Source of the DNA: Bacillota bacterium
GTDB lineage: Bacteria > Bacillota > Clostridia > Christensenellales > UMGS416
Reading direction: 5' to 3'
Length of the DNA stretch: 64,000 nucleotides
Assembly (NCBI GenBank): GCA_023435705.1
Contig: JAEYRH010000016.1
Coordinates: forward strand, 62,001 to 126,000
This document shows, piece after piece, positions 1-9,266 of the stretch (position 1 is the first letter of the stretch; each line of letters begins with the position of its first letter). A program made the translations under genes and the position numbers. The notes under the pieces are model-generated. The model made no database searches. It was not told the origin of the DNA and was given only the letters and a program-made list of their open reading frames with translations.

Positions 1-454
1 CCGAAGAAAAGGTCACCTCGCTTCCGGTGCCTGCAGTGGTGGGGATCGTGAGCAGCGGCAGGCAATCATCCTTGATTTTTCCTTTGCCCTGATAGCTGCG
101 CACCTTGCCGCCTTGCCGTGCCAACACCGCCACGGCCTTGGCCGCGTCTATGGGGCTGCCGCCGCCGAATGCTACGAGCGTATCAATGGATTGATCACGG
201 GCCACCTGCGCGCAGGATTCCACGTTGATATCCTTGGGGTTGGCCTCGATACCGTCAAAAACAGTGTAGTGGATTTCTTCCTGTGCAATCAACGTGAGAA
301 GCCGGGCACACATGCCGGATGTGGAGAGCCCTTTGTCGGTGATGACCATCACCCGTTTGGCGTTGAGTTGCCGGAGCTCTTCACCCACGGTTTTCAGGGT
401 GCCGGCGCCATACCGGATCCTGGTTGGCAGAAGGAAGTCAAAGGAGAGGATCAT
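1..454 (-). CDS. Iron-containing alcohol dehydrogenase, partial (N-terminal 151 codons)
   Basis: Reading leftwards from an ATG at 454, with a good AAGGAG ribosome binding site at about 462-467, the frame is open to the window edge. It encodes the NAD-binding half of a type III iron-dependent alcohol dehydrogenase. Recognisable segments are the first strand leading into RYGAGTL, VMVITDKGLSTSG, and the glycine-rich nucleotide loop AFGGGSPIDAAKAVAV followed by TIPTTAGTGSEVT, which are hallmarks of the family. The iron-ligand histidines lie in the missing C-terminal part, so the substrate (ethanol, butanol, lactaldehyde or propanediol type) cannot be judged. It lies 42 bases after the YxlD-like gene on the same strand but has its own ribosome binding site, so it may or may not belong to the sigma-factor operon. 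Truncation is due to the window end, not decay. Confidence 0.9.
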   Translation of the reverse strand, partial: MILSFDFLLPTRIRYGAGTLKTVGEELRQLNAKRVMVITDKGLSTSGMCARLLTLIAQEEIHYTVFDGIEANPKDINVESCAQVARDQSIDTLVAFGGGSPIDAAKAVAVLARQGGKVRSYQGKGKIKDDCLPLLTIPTTAGTGSEVTFSS

Positions 455-496
455 AAACAAACTCCTTAAATCTTTACAAGAATTTCATGATATGAA

Positions 497-709
497 TCAA
501 GATGATTTAGGCTTCTTCTGGCGCACCACACACAACCAATACACAATTAACGCGGTGGGGCAGGAGGTGAGCCCATACAGGCCCCAGAGCCAGGCCTTGG
601 CGCCGCGTTTCTGCGCGTCCTGGAAAATGAAGATGCCCTGACCCAGCAAAACAACCGCGATCAGCAGCCATTGCCACCATGCCAATTCAGCGTTCCACGA
701 AACCTTCAT
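497..709 (-). CDS. YxlD-like small membrane protein (SigY regulation)
   Basis: This 70-residue protein has two hydrophobic segments (about residues 12-29 and 41-61) separated by a short polar loop containing FQDAQKRGAKAW, and a basic C-terminus. Size, topology and position directly behind a YxlC-like gene and an ECF sigma factor match the small membrane partner of the Bacillus subtilis sigY operon (YxlD/YxlE type), which helps hold the sigma factor inactive at the membrane. The start codon overlaps the stop of the upstream gene as TGATG, suggesting translational coupling. The functional assignment rests mainly on context and architecture; the sequence itself is short. Confidence 0.6.
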   Translation of the reverse strand: MKVSWNAELAWWQWLLIAVVLLGQGIFIFQDAQKRGAKAWLWGLYGLTSCPTALIVYWLCVVRQKKPKSS

Positions 710-1026
710 CAGTGGGCTCCCTGCGCCTGACGGCGGGCACGAACATACGCAAATGACAGCCCAACGATTGCCCCTCCGAATGCTGCGGCCTGTATCAATA
801 CAAAGAATGCTTCAAATCGCCCTGATAACAGCACCAAGCCAGACACCAGCGCCAACGCCACCACGATAAACAGGATCAATTGTATTCTCTGCGTGCGCCG
901 AATCAATGCCTGCTGGCGGTCTACCAGCGCCTTGAAATGGGCGAACTCCGGCGTTGCCACCTCAATCTGATCGAGATTTTTGGCACCTTTATTCAGCTTT
1001 TGCAACAATTCCTGATCTTGATCCAT
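709..1026 (-). CDS. YxlC-like anti-sigma factor component (DUF5345 type)
   Basis: The preferred start is the ATG at 1026, preceded by AAAGGAGCTGG; a longer frame to 1062 exists but has no comparable ribosome binding site. The 105-residue product has an acidic cytoplasmic N-terminus, then two membrane segments (about residues 50-68 and 74-92), and ends in a basic tail. This layout, and its place immediately downstream of an ECF sigma gene, fit the YxlC family (DUF5345), which in Bacillus subtilis is required with YxlD to restrain SigY. It overlaps the sigma gene by 38 bases and the next gene by one base, so the three are surely one transcript. Confidence 0.7.
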   Translation of the reverse strand: MDQDQELLQKLNKGAKNLDQIEVATPEFAHFKALVDRQQALIRRTQRIQLILFIVVALALVSGLVLLSGRFEAFFVLIQAAAFGGAIVGLSFAYVRARRQAQGAH

Positions 1027-1555
1027 GGTCTTCCAGCTCCTTTCGTAGTTGCTTGATGCCATTGGAGATCCTGGACTTCACCGTGCCCAGGGGGATTTTC
1101 ATCTGCTGCGCGATCTCCTCATAGCGATAACCAAGCAGGTGATACATGGTCACTGGTGCGCGTGTCTTTTCATCCAGCCGCCGGATCGCTGAGAGCAGAT
1201 CGTCGGATTCGATGAGCTCTCCGTATGGATCATGAGTCAGGTGATCGGCGATGGAATCCTCCATTGGCCGCAGCCGTCTTCCTTTTCTGATTTCATCCAG
1301 CCACCGGTTGCGGGCGATGGTGACCAGCCAAGTGGAGAACTTCGCCTTTTCCGGATCGTAAGCCATAAAGTTGCGGACTGCCCGCTCCATAGCGTCCTGC
1401 ACGGCGTCTTCTGCCGAGGAGGGATCCATCGTCAGCTTTACAAGGTAACGGTAAACGATGGCATAATTCATTTGAAGCAACGTCGCCAAGGCCTGGGCGC
1501 TGCCGCGCCGGGCCTGGTGGATCAGGGCCAGTTCGTTTTCATCGGTAATCGGCAT
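989..1555 (-). CDS. sigY: ECF RNA polymerase sigma factor, SigY-like
   Basis: This 188-residue protein has the two ECF sigma regions. Region 2 (about residues 25-95) includes DPSSAEDAVQDAMERAVRN and the -10 recognition helix FSTWLVTIARNRWLDEIRK. Region 4 (about 125-175) has the helix-turn-helix LGYRYEEIAQQMKIPLGTVKS. The C-terminus is typical. Two genes resembling yxlC and yxlD overlap or abut it, which is the arrangement of the autoregulated SigY operon of Bacillus subtilis, where low nitrogen and bacteriocin-related stress have been reported as inputs. Here the ABC transporter genes yxlFG are not next in line; an alcohol dehydrogenase is. The ECF assignment is firm, the SigY subgroup assignment depends on the partners. 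Confidence 0.88.
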   Translation of the reverse strand: MPITDENELALIHQARRGSAQALATLLQMNYAIVYRYLVKLTMDPSSAEDAVQDAMERAVRNFMAYDPEKAKFSTWLVTIARNRWLDEIRKGRRLRPMEDSIADHLTHDPYGELIESDDLLSAIRRLDEKTRAPVTMYHLLGYRYEEIAQQMKIPLGTVKSRISNGIKQLRKELEDHGSRSGIVAKAE

Positions 1556-1718
1556 AAAACCTCAACAACCGGCTTCCCGTCGGTAATGATACGTTTCAAT
1601 CTGTATTATAGTTCAAATTGTTTTGAAAAGAAATTGTTTGATCTGTGCCCGGGCTTCGATATGATTCATTTGGCTATTCAACACAATAATCTTTTTGTAT
1701 AATTCTCCGATGTACTGA

Positions 1719-1747
1719 TTGACGGAAAAGAGTTTGGGTATTATAAT
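1719..1747 (+). promoter_or_regulatory. Sigma-A promoter of the his operon
   Basis: TTGACG at 1719-1724 and a perfect TATAAT at 1742-1747 are separated by 17 bases. This places a start site about 40 bases before hisZ. I looked for a histidine T-box or leader peptide in this short leader and saw neither. Confidence 0.8.
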
Positions 1748-1791
1748 TACATTAGCATGATAAAGCGATGAATCAATAAAGCGAGGATACC

Positions 1792-3006
1792 ATGAACAAC
1801 CACAAAACGCACCTTCCTCCCGGCATGCAGGATTTCCTGCCGGAGGAGTGCGCCCACAAACGAGACATTGAGGAGAAGGCGCGGCGCTGCTTCTCTTCTT
1901 GGGGATACGACGAGATTGAGACGCCCTGTATGGAGTATATGGAAGCGTTTCGCGGCCAGATTGGGGATTTTGAGCCGGAGCGCCTGTTCAAACTCACTGA
2001 CAGCACCGGGCGGATCCTGGTGCTGCGGCCAGACATCACAATGCCGCTGGCCCGCGTAGCGGCGACTAGGCTCGCTTCTCGGCAACCGCTCCGGATGTTC
2101 TATGTGGGAGAAGCCTTCCAGTTCACCAGCCCCGAAATGGCTGCCGGTTTGCGGGAGTTCACGCAGCTTGGTGTGGAGCTTATGGGCCAATCAGGCCCCA
2201 TGGCCGACGCCGAGGTTATCGCTCTGGCGATCTCGGTGCTGCGGGAGGCGGGGCTCAAAGAATTCCAGATCGACATCGGCCAGGTGCAGTTCTTCAAAGG
2301 CTTGATGCAGGAAGCGGGGCTCTCCGACAGCCAGACAGAGGAAGTGCGCCGCCATGTGGAAGAAAAAAACCAGCTGGCCATCGAACTTTTAATACAGCAG
2401 GCCGGCATATCCGGCGGCCTCCGTAACAGGATTCTGGAGCTTCCCATGCTGTATGGCGGCGTGGAGGTGCTGGAGACAGCCGAGCGTTTCACCGCCAACA
2501 AGACCTGCCGTGACGCGCTGGACTATATGAAGCGCACGCTGGACGCGTTATCAAACTACGATTTAGATGAATATATCAGCATCGACCTGGGCATGGTGCA
2601 AAGCATCAACTATTACTCCGGCATCATCTTCCGGGGCATCTCCAAGTATTTCGGCAACCAGCTGCTGGCTGGCGGACGGTATGACGGGTTGGTGGAGGAG
2701 TTTGGCAAGCCTATGGCTGCCACTGGTTTTGCGTTTTCCATCAAGCCCGTGCTGATTGCGCTGGAAAGGCAGGGCAGCCTTCCCTCAGCTCTGACGATGG
2801 ATGCCGTGGCATGCTTTGATGCATCAGACGGCCCGCTCCCACTGCGCGCACTGGAAATGCTGCGTGACAAAGGCTACAGGGTTGAGCAGTTTTATGGCTC
2901 CTGCCAAGAGCTTGAAGAATACGCTAAGGGCCGAGGTGCCAGGACTGCTCTTTGCTGGCGAGACGGAGAGTTCCGTGAAATCTGGCGGAGGGGGGAGCGC
3001 ACATGA
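1792..3006 (+). CDS. hisZ: ATP phosphoribosyltransferase regulatory subunit HisZ
   Basis: The 404-residue product is a class II histidyl-tRNA synthetase paralogue that lost aminoacylation and instead activates the short HisG enzyme in the first step of histidine synthesis. Visible family signatures are the N-terminal PPGMQDFLPEE, the motif-2-like RMFYVGEAFQF, and the C-terminal IDLGMVQSINYYSGIIFRG followed by LLAGGRYDGL. A histidyl-tRNA synthetase would carry a C-terminal anticodon-binding domain; here the tail after about residue 310 is short and divergent. It starts with ATG after GCGAGGA and overlaps hisG by four bases (ATGAGC region). It is the first gene of the operon, consistent with HisZ-HisG being translated together. 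Confidence 0.95.
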   Translation: MNNHKTHLPPGMQDFLPEECAHKRDIEEKARRCFSSWGYDEIETPCMEYMEAFRGQIGDFEPERLFKLTDSTGRILVLRPDITMPLARVAATRLASRQPLRMFYVGEAFQFTSPEMAAGLREFTQLGVELMGQSGPMADAEVIALAISVLREAGLKEFQIDIGQVQFFKGLMQEAGLSDSQTEEVRRHVEEKNQLAIELLIQQAGISGGLRNRILELPMLYGGVEVLETAERFTANKTCRDALDYMKRTLDALSNYDLDEYISIDLGMVQSINYYSGIIFRGISKYFGNQLLAGGRYDGLVEEFGKPMAATGFAFSIKPVLIALERQGSLPSALTMDAVACFDASDGPLPLRALEMLRDKGYRVEQFYGSCQELEEYAKGRGARTALCWRDGEFREIWRRGERT

Positions 3007-3647
3007 GCATGTTGACGATCGCTCTGCCCAAGGGCCGCTTGGCCGAGCAGGCCATTGAGCTGCTGGAGCGCTGCGGTGTGGATTGCCGTGCAACACGCGA
3101 ACCAAGCCGAAAGCTCATCATGGAGGATGCTTCCGGCCAGACCGCCTTCATGCTGGTGAAACCCAGCGACGTACCGGTTTATGTGGAGCGGGGCGCCGCC
3201 GACATCGGCGTGGTGGGCAAAGACACGTTGATGGAAGCGAACTGCTCGGTTTATGAAATGCTGGACCTGGGCTTTGGCCGCTGCCGGCTGTGCGTTGCCG
3301 GATACCCGGAGGGCCGGGAGCGCGCCATCACCACAGCCAACCTTCGGGTTGCCACCAAGTATCCGGCCATCGCCGCCAGTTACTATGGGGCAAAAGGCAT
3401 CCCGATTGACATCATCAAGCTCAACGGCTCGGTGGAGCTTGGCCCGCTGGCAGGTCTGTCTGATGTGATTTTGGATATTGTGGAAAGCGGCAGGACCCTT
3501 AAGGAAAACGGCCTGGTGGTGCTCGATGATATCTGCGACATCAGTGCCCGGCTCATTGTCAACCGTGTGAGCCTGAAAACCCGCGGCAGTCGCATCAAGC
3601 CCTTGATTGAGGCGATGGGCGCGGCATTGGAGGAGGGGAAACGATGA
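3003..3647 (+). CDS. hisG: ATP phosphoribosyltransferase catalytic subunit, short form
   Basis: HisG condenses ATP and phosphoribosyl pyrophosphate, the committed and feedback-inhibited step of histidine synthesis. At 214 residues it is the short form lacking the C-terminal ACT-like histidine-binding domain, which explains the adjacent hisZ. Recognisable segments are the start LTIALPKGRLAEQ, the strand VKPSDVPVYVERGAADIGVVGKD, and the phosphoribosyl pyrophosphate site SDVILDIVESGRTLKENGL. It overlaps hisZ and hisD by four bases each. Confidence 0.97.
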   Translation: MSMLTIALPKGRLAEQAIELLERCGVDCRATREPSRKLIMEDASGQTAFMLVKPSDVPVYVERGAADIGVVGKDTLMEANCSVYEMLDLGFGRCRLCVAGYPEGRERAITTANLRVATKYPAIAASYYGAKGIPIDIIKLNGSVELGPLAGLSDVILDIVESGRTLKENGLVVLDDICDISARLIVNRVSLKTRGSRIKPLIEAMGAALEEGKR

Positions 3648-4942
3648 TTGGGATCACCGACCTCACCGGCGGCAGCAAGGCCGAGTTGCTGCACAAGCTG
3701 GCTGGGCGTGAGCGCGGCATTCCGGAGGATGTGCGTAAAACCGCCGCTGCCATCGTCTATGATGTGCGCAATCGCGGTGATGAAGCGCTGCTGGAGTACA
3801 CGAAGCGCTTTGATGGTGTAAAACTCGAAGCAGACGGCTTGCTCGTAACCGAGCAGGAGATTGAGGAAGCAATCAAAACCGTACCGGCAGATGTGCTGGC
3901 CGCGATGGAGCGGGCTGCGGAAAACATCCGCAGCTTCCACCGCCGCCAGGTGCAACAGAGCTGGATGGATTTTGCCGGCGGCATCTCATTGGGGCAAAAG
4001 ATCGCGCCCCTTGCCCGCGTCGGGGTTTATGTGCCCGGCGGCAGGGCGGCATATCCGTCCTCAGTTCTGATGAACGTGATCCCTGCAAAAGTGGCCGGCG
4101 TTTCCGAGATCATTATGGCCACGCCGCCAATGAAGGACGGCAAGGTGTATGCCAACACGCTGGCTGCCGCAAAAATTGCCGGAGTGGACCGCATTTATAA
4201 AATTGGCGGAGCCCAGGCTGTGGCAGCGATGGCCTTCGGCACGGTCACAGTGCCCAGGGTGGATAAGATCACCGGCCCCGGCAACATCTGGGTGGCTGCC
4301 GCCAAGCGCGAGGTGTTTGGCACCTGCGGTATTGACATGATCGCAGGGCCCAGCGAAGTGCTTGTTGTGGCCGATGAAACCGCCGATGCCCGCTTTGCCG
4401 CAGCAGACATGCTGGCCCAGGCCGAGCACGACCCGATGGCCTCTGCAATCCTCGTCACCTGCTGCCGCGAGGTGGCGGTGAGAGTGAATGAAGAGCTGGA
4501 CCGGCAGGTGAAGCAGCTGGGCCGCTGCGAAACCGCTTGCCAGTCCATCGCCGATTATGGCGCGATCCTGTTGACCGGCACGCTGCAGGAAGCCATTGAT
4601 CTGGCCAACGAGCTGGCGCCGGAGCACCTGGAATTGCTGGTGGAGGAGCCCATGCGGTGGCTGGGTGCCATCCGCAACGCCGGAGCGATCTTCCTGGGCT
4701 CTATGAGCCCGGAGCCGCTGGGCGACTACATGGCCGGCCCCAACCATGTGCTGCCAACCGGCGGCACGGCGCGGTTCTCCTCGCCGCTTTCGGTGGATGA
4801 CTTTGTGAAGAAATCCAGCGTGATCTATTGCTCGAAGGAGAAGCTCCGCGAGGTTTATCAGGATGTGGCGGTCTTCGCCGACAGCGAAGGGCTGGATGCC
4901 CACGCCAATTCAGCGCGGATCCGCTTTGAAGGAGGAAACTGA
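3644..4942 (+). CDS. hisD: Histidinol dehydrogenase
   Basis: The 432-residue enzyme carries out the last two oxidations, histidinol to histidine, with NAD and a zinc ion. It has the signature from [15 protein letters not shown] through [11 protein letters not shown], which supplies zinc ligands, and the conserved [21 protein letters not shown] near the C-terminus containing a catalytic histidine. Length is normal. It overlaps hisG by four bases and is followed after one base by hisB. Confidence 0.97.
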   Translation: MIGITDLTGGSKAELLHKLAGRERGIPEDVRKTAAAIVYDVRNRGDEALLEYTKRFDGVKLEADGLLVTEQEIEEAIKTVPADVLAAMERAAENIRSFHRRQVQQSWMDFAGGISLGQKIAPLARVGVYVPGGRAAYPSSVLMNVIPAKVAGVSEIIMATPPMKDGKVYANTLAAAKIAGVDRIYKIGGAQAVAAMAFGTVTVPRVDKITGPGNIWVAAAKREVFGTCGIDMIAGPSEVLVVADETADARFAAADMLAQAEHDPMASAILVTCCREVAVRVNEELDRQVKQLGRCETACQSIADYGAILLTGTLQEAIDLANELAPEHLELLVEEPMRWLGAIRNAGAIFLGSMSPEPLGDYMAGPNHVLPTGGTARFSSPLSVDDFVKKSSVIYCSKEKLREVYQDVAVFADSEGLDAHANSARIRFEGGN

Positions 4943-4943
4943 C

Positions 4944-5528
4944 ATGCGCAAGGCATCGGCAAGCCGCGACACGGCGGAAACTAAAATCTTTGCAGAGATT
5001 AACCTGGATGGCGACGGCTGTGCACGGATCGAGACCGGCATCGGTTTCTTCGACCACATGCTCGCACTACTGGCCAGGCATGGGCTGTTTGAGCTCACGC
5101 TCAAGGCAGATGGCGATGCGGATGTGGACTGCCACCACACCGTGGAAGATACCGGCATTGTGCTTGGCCAGGCGTTTCTGAAGGCGCTGGGCGATAAGAA
5201 AGGCATCCGCCGCTACGGCACGTTCTTCCTTCCCATGGACGAAACGCTGGCGATGGTGTCGCTGGACATCAGCGGCAGGCCGTTCCTGGTGTTTGACGCG
5301 GCAATCCCCCCGGTAAGGCTGGGCGATTTTGAGACAGAGACCGTGGAGGAATTCTTCCGCGCCTTCGCCTTTGCCGCCGGCATCACATTGCATGCGAAGG
5401 TGCTCTACGGCAAGAATGCCCACCACCAGATCGAGGCGCTCTTCAAGGCATTGGGCCGGGCGTTGCGTGAGGCTGTTGCCATTGACCCCCGCGAGCTGGG
5501 CATCCCCTCCACCAAAGGGGTGCTGTGA
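4944..5528 (+). CDS. hisB: Imidazoleglycerol-phosphate dehydratase
   Basis: The 194-residue monofunctional HisB dehydrates imidazole glycerol phosphate. The ATG at 4944 with GGAGG about seven bases upstream is the right start; a longer open frame upstream is hisD shadow. Both manganese-binding repeats are visible: [16 protein letters not shown] and [14 protein letters not shown] in the first half, and [20 protein letters not shown] in the second. No phosphatase domain is fused to it, so histidinol-phosphate phosphatase must be encoded elsewhere. The hisC aminotransferase that often sits between hisD and hisB is absent. Confidence 0.97.
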   Translation: MRKASASRDTAETKIFAEINLDGDGCARIETGIGFFDHMLALLARHGLFELTLKADGDADVDCHHTVEDTGIVLGQAFLKALGDKKGIRRYGTFFLPMDETLAMVSLDISGRPFLVFDAAIPPVRLGDFETETVEEFFRAFAFAAGITLHAKVLYGKNAHHQIEALFKALGRALREAVAIDPRELGIPSTKGVL

Positions 5529-6136
5529 TGGCAAACATCGCGATCATCGACTACGGCATGGGCAACCTCCGCAGCGTGCAGAAGGCCTTTGAACACATCG
5601 GTGTTTCCGCTGAGATCACCAGCGACGCGAATGTGCTTGCCCGTGCCGACGGGGCTGCGCTGCCCGGTGTGGGTGCTTTTGCCGACTGCATTAAAAACCT
5701 TGATGAAACGGGCCTGGTGCCCACGATTCGTGAGTTTGTTGCCTCAGGCCGGCCTTTTCTGGGGATCTGCCTTGGGTTGCAGCTGCTGTTTGACAGCAGC
5801 GTTGAGGGTGGGCAGTATGAGGGGCTGGGGCTGCTGCCCGGCCAGGTGGTCTCGCTGCCCCGCGACCGCAAGGTGCCCCACATGGGCTGGAACAACTTGA
5901 AAATCCTGCGGCCTGATCCGCTCTTCAAAGGTTTGCCGGAGGAGGCGTTTGTCTACTTCGTGCATTCCTATCATGCCGCTCCTGCGGATCCGGCGATCCT
6001 GTCTGCCACGACGGACTACGGCATCCCGGTGACCGCCGCCGTGCAGCGGGGCAATTTGTATGCCACGCAGTTCCACCCGGAAAAAAGCGGCGATGTGGGC
6101 ATGCAGATCCTCCGCAATTTCGGAGGGCTGTTATGA
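5528..6136 (+). CDS. hisH: Imidazole glycerol phosphate synthase, glutaminase subunit
   Basis: HisH is a class I glutamine amidotransferase that feeds ammonia to HisF. The catalytic cysteine lies in PFLGICLGLQLLFD and the catalytic His/Glu pair in YATQFHPEKSG near the C-terminus. The frame also opens one codon earlier with GTG, but the ATG at 5528 overlaps the hisB stop as TGATG and is preferred. The product is 202 residues, the normal length. Confidence 0.96.
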   Translation: MANIAIIDYGMGNLRSVQKAFEHIGVSAEITSDANVLARADGAALPGVGAFADCIKNLDETGLVPTIREFVASGRPFLGICLGLQLLFDSSVEGGQYEGLGLLPGQVVSLPRDRKVPHMGWNNLKILRPDPLFKGLPEEAFVYFVHSYHAAPADPAILSATTDYGIPVTAAVQRGNLYATQFHPEKSGDVGMQILRNFGGLL

Positions 6137-6855
6137 TCATCTATCCGGCCATCGATTTGAAGGGCGGCCGGTGCGTCCGCCTGCAGCAGGGCGACATGGA
6201 GCGTGCCACGGTTTATGGCAATGACCCAGCCGCTGTCGCTCGCTCCTTTGCGGAGAAAGGCGCCCAATGGCTCCATGTGGTGGATCTGGACGGCGCGTTT
6301 GCCGGAGACTCCCGCAACCTGGATGCCGTGCGGGCAATCGCTTCTGCAGTGCAGATCCCGGTGCAGCTGGGCGGCGGCCTGCGCACCATGGAGCGCCTTC
6401 GGCAAGTGTTTGAAGCCGGTATCGCCCGCGCCATCCTGGGCACTGCTGCGCTGGAGGACGAGGCATTCCTGAAAGAAGCAGTGGCGGCTTATGGAGACCG
6501 CATCGCCGTGGGCATCGATGCCAAGGACGGCAAGGTTGCTGTGCGCGGCTGGGCGGAAGCATCTGATATTGCGCCGCTTGCTCTGGCCCTCCGGGTCAAA
6601 GCTTCTGGCGTGCGCACCGTGATCTACACCGACATTTCCCGCGACGGTATGCTGACCGGCCCCAATTTCGAGGCCACCAAGGCGTTGATTGACGGCACCG
6701 GCCTGGATGTGATCGTGTCCGGCGGCGTGGCTGAACTTTCACACATATCAATGTCAAAGCAAATCGCCGCAGCCGGTGTCATCATTGGCCGGGCCATCTA
6801 TACCGGCGCGGTGCGGCTGGAAGAGGCCATCGCGGAGGGAGGAAAGCCATGCTGA
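6133..6855 (+). CDS. hisA: ProFAR isomerase HisA
   Basis: This 240-residue (beta/alpha)8-barrel isomerises ProFAR to PRFAR. It starts [18 protein letters not shown], where the aspartate is the general base, and carries the phosphate-binding strands VQLGGGLRT and [11 protein letters not shown]. The second catalytic aspartate is in [16 protein letters not shown]. It overlaps hisH by four bases and hisF by seven. Confidence 0.97.
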   Translation: MIIYPAIDLKGGRCVRLQQGDMERATVYGNDPAAVARSFAEKGAQWLHVVDLDGAFAGDSRNLDAVRAIASAVQIPVQLGGGLRTMERLRQVFEAGIARAILGTAALEDEAFLKEAVAAYGDRIAVGIDAKDGKVAVRGWAEASDIAPLALALRVKASGVRTVIYTDISRDGMLTGPNFEATKALIDGTGLDVIVSGGVAELSHISMSKQIAAAGVIIGRAIYTGAVRLEEAIAEGGKPC

Positions 6856-7622
6856 CTTGCAGAATCATCCCGTGCCTCGATGTGCGCGACGGCCGCGTGG
6901 TCAAAGGCGTGAACTTTGTGGACATCCGCGATGCCGGTGACCCTGTGGAGGTGGCCCGGCGCTATAATGAAGAAGGGGCAGACGAAGTCACTTTCCTCGA
7001 TATCACAGCTTCGTCAGACAAGCGTGACATCATCCTGGATGTGGTCTCCCGCACAGCGGAGCAGGTGTTCATCCCCCTCACGGTGGGAGGTGGCATCCGC
7101 ACGCTGGAAGACTTCCGCCGGATCCTGAAGGCCGGAGCCGATAAAATATCGATCAACTCCGCGCCGCTCAAAAACCCATCTTTTATTGACGAAGCAGCCT
7201 GGCGGTTCGGCACCCAGTGCGTGGTTGTGGCCATCGATGCCAAACGCCGGGCAGGCGGCGGGTGGGATGCCTACTTGAATGGGGGCCGTGTGAACACCGG
7301 TCGGGATGCCGTGGAATGGGCGGTGGAAGCTGAACGGCGGGGGGCAGGGGAGATCCTGCTCACCAGTATGGATACCGATGGCACCAAAGCCGGCTATGAC
7401 ATCGCACTCACCAAAGCGGTGTCTTCGGCGGTAAACATCCCGGTGATCGCCTCTGGCGGTGCGGGCACGCTGGAGCATTTCGCCGAGGTGGTGGAGAAAG
7501 CCCAGGCCGACGCGCTGCTGGCGGCGTCTCTGTTCCATTATAAAGAGTTGGAAATCAGGCAAGTGAAACAATTCATGCGTCAGCGGGGCATCCCGGTGCG
7601 CATGCAGGAGGAAATATGCTGA
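6849..7622 (+). CDS. hisF: Imidazole glycerol phosphate synthase, cyclase subunit
   Basis: HisF is the barrel partner of HisH and makes imidazole glycerol phosphate plus AICAR. The 257-residue protein begins with [19 protein letters not shown], holding the first catalytic aspartate, and has [15 protein letters not shown] with the second, plus the phosphate loops [12 protein letters not shown] and [13 protein letters not shown]. It is homologous to the neighbouring hisA. It overlaps hisIE by seven bases. Confidence 0.98.
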   Translation: MLTCRIIPCLDVRDGRVVKGVNFVDIRDAGDPVEVARRYNEEGADEVTFLDITASSDKRDIILDVVSRTAEQVFIPLTVGGGIRTLEDFRRILKAGADKISINSAPLKNPSFIDEAAWRFGTQCVVVAIDAKRRAGGGWDAYLNGGRVNTGRDAVEWAVEAERRGAGEILLTSMDTDGTKAGYDIALTKAVSSAVNIPVIASGGAGTLEHFAEVVEKAQADALLAASLFHYKELEIRQVKQFMRQRGIPVRMQEEIC

Positions 7623-8248
7623 CTATCAAAGGGGATCTTTCCACCGTCAAATACAACGAAATCGGCATTGTGCCCGCTGTAGCGCAAGATATACAGACCG
7701 GCGCGGTGTTGATGCTGGCCTGGATGAATCAGGAGTCTTTGGCCAAGACCATCGAAACGGGCTTTGCCCATTACTACAGCCGAAGCCGTAAAACCCTCTG
7801 GAAAAAAGGGGAGACATCCGGCCACCTGCAAACGGTGCGGGAAATGCTGCTGGATTGCGACGGCGACACGATCCTACTGAAGGTGGAGCAGCAGGGCCCG
7901 GCCTGCCACACCAACCAATACAGCTGCTTTTTCAACCCGCTTGCCGAAAGCGAGGAAGCCGCCAAGCCTGGCTTTGAGGCACTGCGCCGTGAGTACGAGG
8001 TCATTGAGGACCGCAAGGTGAACCCCAAGGAGGGTTCTTATACCAACTACCTGCTTGGCAAGGGCATTGAGAAGATCTGCAAGAAGGTGGGAGAGGAGGC
8101 CTCTGAGGTCATCATCGCAGCGATGAAGGGCAGCAATGAGGAGCTTCGCTATGAAACCGCCGACCTGCTTTATCACCTGATGGTGGCGATGGCCAATCAG
8201 GGGCTCAAGTGGGAGGATGTGCTTTCGGAAGTGGCGAAGAGGAAGTAG
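7616..8248 (+). CDS. hisIE: Bifunctional phosphoribosyl-AMP cyclohydrolase / phosphoribosyl-ATP pyrophosphatase
   Basis: The 210-residue fusion has the HisI cyclohydrolase domain (about residues 1-110), with [10 protein letters not shown], the motif [18 protein letters not shown] and the metal-binding cysteines in DCDGDT and [12 protein letters not shown]. The HisE pyrophosphatase domain follows (about 125-208), with [21 protein letters not shown]. It closes the operon. Its last 52 bases are overlapped by the 3' end of the convergent minus-strand gene, so no separate terminator space remains. Confidence 0.97.
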   Translation: MLTIKGDLSTVKYNEIGIVPAVAQDIQTGAVLMLAWMNQESLAKTIETGFAHYYSRSRKTLWKKGETSGHLQTVREMLLDCDGDTILLKVEQQGPACHTNQYSCFFNPLAESEEAAKPGFEALRREYEVIEDRKVNPKEGSYTNYLLGKGIEKICKKVGEEASEVIIAAMKGSNEELRYETADLLYHLMVAMANQGLKWEDVLSEVAKRK

Positions 8249-9225
8249 TTCTTCAGCACCCGCAGCGCCCTGAGCGTGATCCACTCGCTTGGGGCGTCTT
8301 TCTGCCCAATCGGGATCAGTAGCTTGTCAGTAATTTCTGTGTTTTCACAGATCCACCGGCCATCGATGCCCTGCTTGTCCAATACCACCTGGATTGCCTC
8401 ATCCATGCGGCTGTCGTGGATGCCAAGGCGAGTCAGTATATCGAGTATTTCCAGCGCATCAGTCTGATACATCAGCGGGAAACTGAACTTCAGCCAGCCA
8501 GGCTTGGAGACCCTTTTCAGATTATGGCTCTGCTTGTGGATGTGGTGCGCCAGCAGGAACTCACTGGCCTGCTTGATTGTGTCATTTACTGCCTCAGTTC
8601 GCTTGTTTTTTGGAATTTCGGCCAGGGCCTTCAGAGCCTTTACCACTGCCATATGGCAAGTGTGTTTGCCCCAGCACATTTCGTAGTGACTGTAGGGCGG
8701 CACTTGCGGTTCTGTTTCCTCGCCGTCGTTGAGGCGCAAATATGCTGTGATCCATTCGATACCCTTTTGCACTCTGGGATCATCCAGGTACCCAAACCGG
8801 ATCAGCGCCCAAACCATATTGCCGGTCAGGCAGGGGATCACCTCGCTAATTCTGCCGCCGCCTGTCTTTGCGGCGGTATGCTGAGAAAAGCCGCCCTGCG
8901 ACTGATCCTGAGACTGAGCCATGATGTATTCGCATTGCTCCCGAATCTGGTCATTGATTTCTGCGCCGAGCTCCCCAAGCGTGATCAATTGCCAGACCAG
9001 GCCTTTGTATTTATACGTATAGAACCGGGGGAAAGCTTCTATGTATTGCGGCTCCCGCTGCAGGCGCAAAATCTCCGGCACCAGGCCGGTTTCCATGATG
9101 GCCTGGCGTGCGAGGATCACATCACTGTGGTCATCGGGCAAGACCATTATATCCTTTAATGTGAAATAACGTACCGAAGGGTTTTTGCTCTCCATAAGCC
9201 AGTCGGTTGGAACAGCTTTTATCAT
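8197..9225 (-). CDS. Prenyltransferase/squalene-cyclase-repeat-like protein of unknown function
   Basis: The ATG at 9225 sits behind AAAGGAGCGAGGGG and is preferred to a longer frame reaching 9282. The 342-residue product starts [22 protein letters not shown]. Its helical repeats, including [39 protein letters not shown] and [13 protein letters not shown], resemble the alpha/alpha toroid repeats of terpene cyclases and prenyltransferases. I see no DDXD-type squalene-hopene cyclase acid motif. Cysteine and histidine residues cluster in the middle ([12 protein letters not shown]). It is probably a soluble enzyme or scaffold of unknown substrate. Its 3' end overlaps hisIE by 52 bases, tail to tail. 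Confidence 0.7.
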   Translation of the reverse strand: MIKAVPTDWLMESKNPSVRYFTLKDIMVLPDDHSDVILARQAIMETGLVPEILRLQREPQYIEAFPRFYTYKYKGLVWQLITLGELGAEINDQIREQCEYIMAQSQDQSQGGFSQHTAAKTGGGRISEVIPCLTGNMVWALIRFGYLDDPRVQKGIEWITAYLRLNDGEETEPQVPPYSHYEMCWGKHTCHMAVVKALKALAEIPKNKRTEAVNDTIKQASEFLLAHHIHKQSHNLKRVSKPGWLKFSFPLMYQTDALEILDILTRLGIHDSRMDEAIQVVLDKQGIDGRWICENTEITDKLLIPIGQKDAPSEWITLRALRVLKNYFLFATSESTSSHLSP

Positions 9226-9266
9226 GCCCCTCGCTCCTTTGAACGCCACATATTCACACATATGCA

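Noticed and set aside
1556..1791. Histidine-responsive T-box or leader peptide before hisZ
   Set aside because: No T-box core sequence, no terminator and no His-rich small open frame were found in this short leader.
4061..4903. 280-codon open frame on the minus strand opposite hisD
   Set aside because: It is antisense to a clearly real gene, has a histidine/glycine-rich composition typical of reverse-frame shadows, and has no ribosome binding site.
8416..9159. 247-codon plus-strand frame inside the 8197-9225 gene
   Set aside because: The minus-strand frame has the ribosome binding site, promoter and repeat-protein pattern; the plus frame has none.
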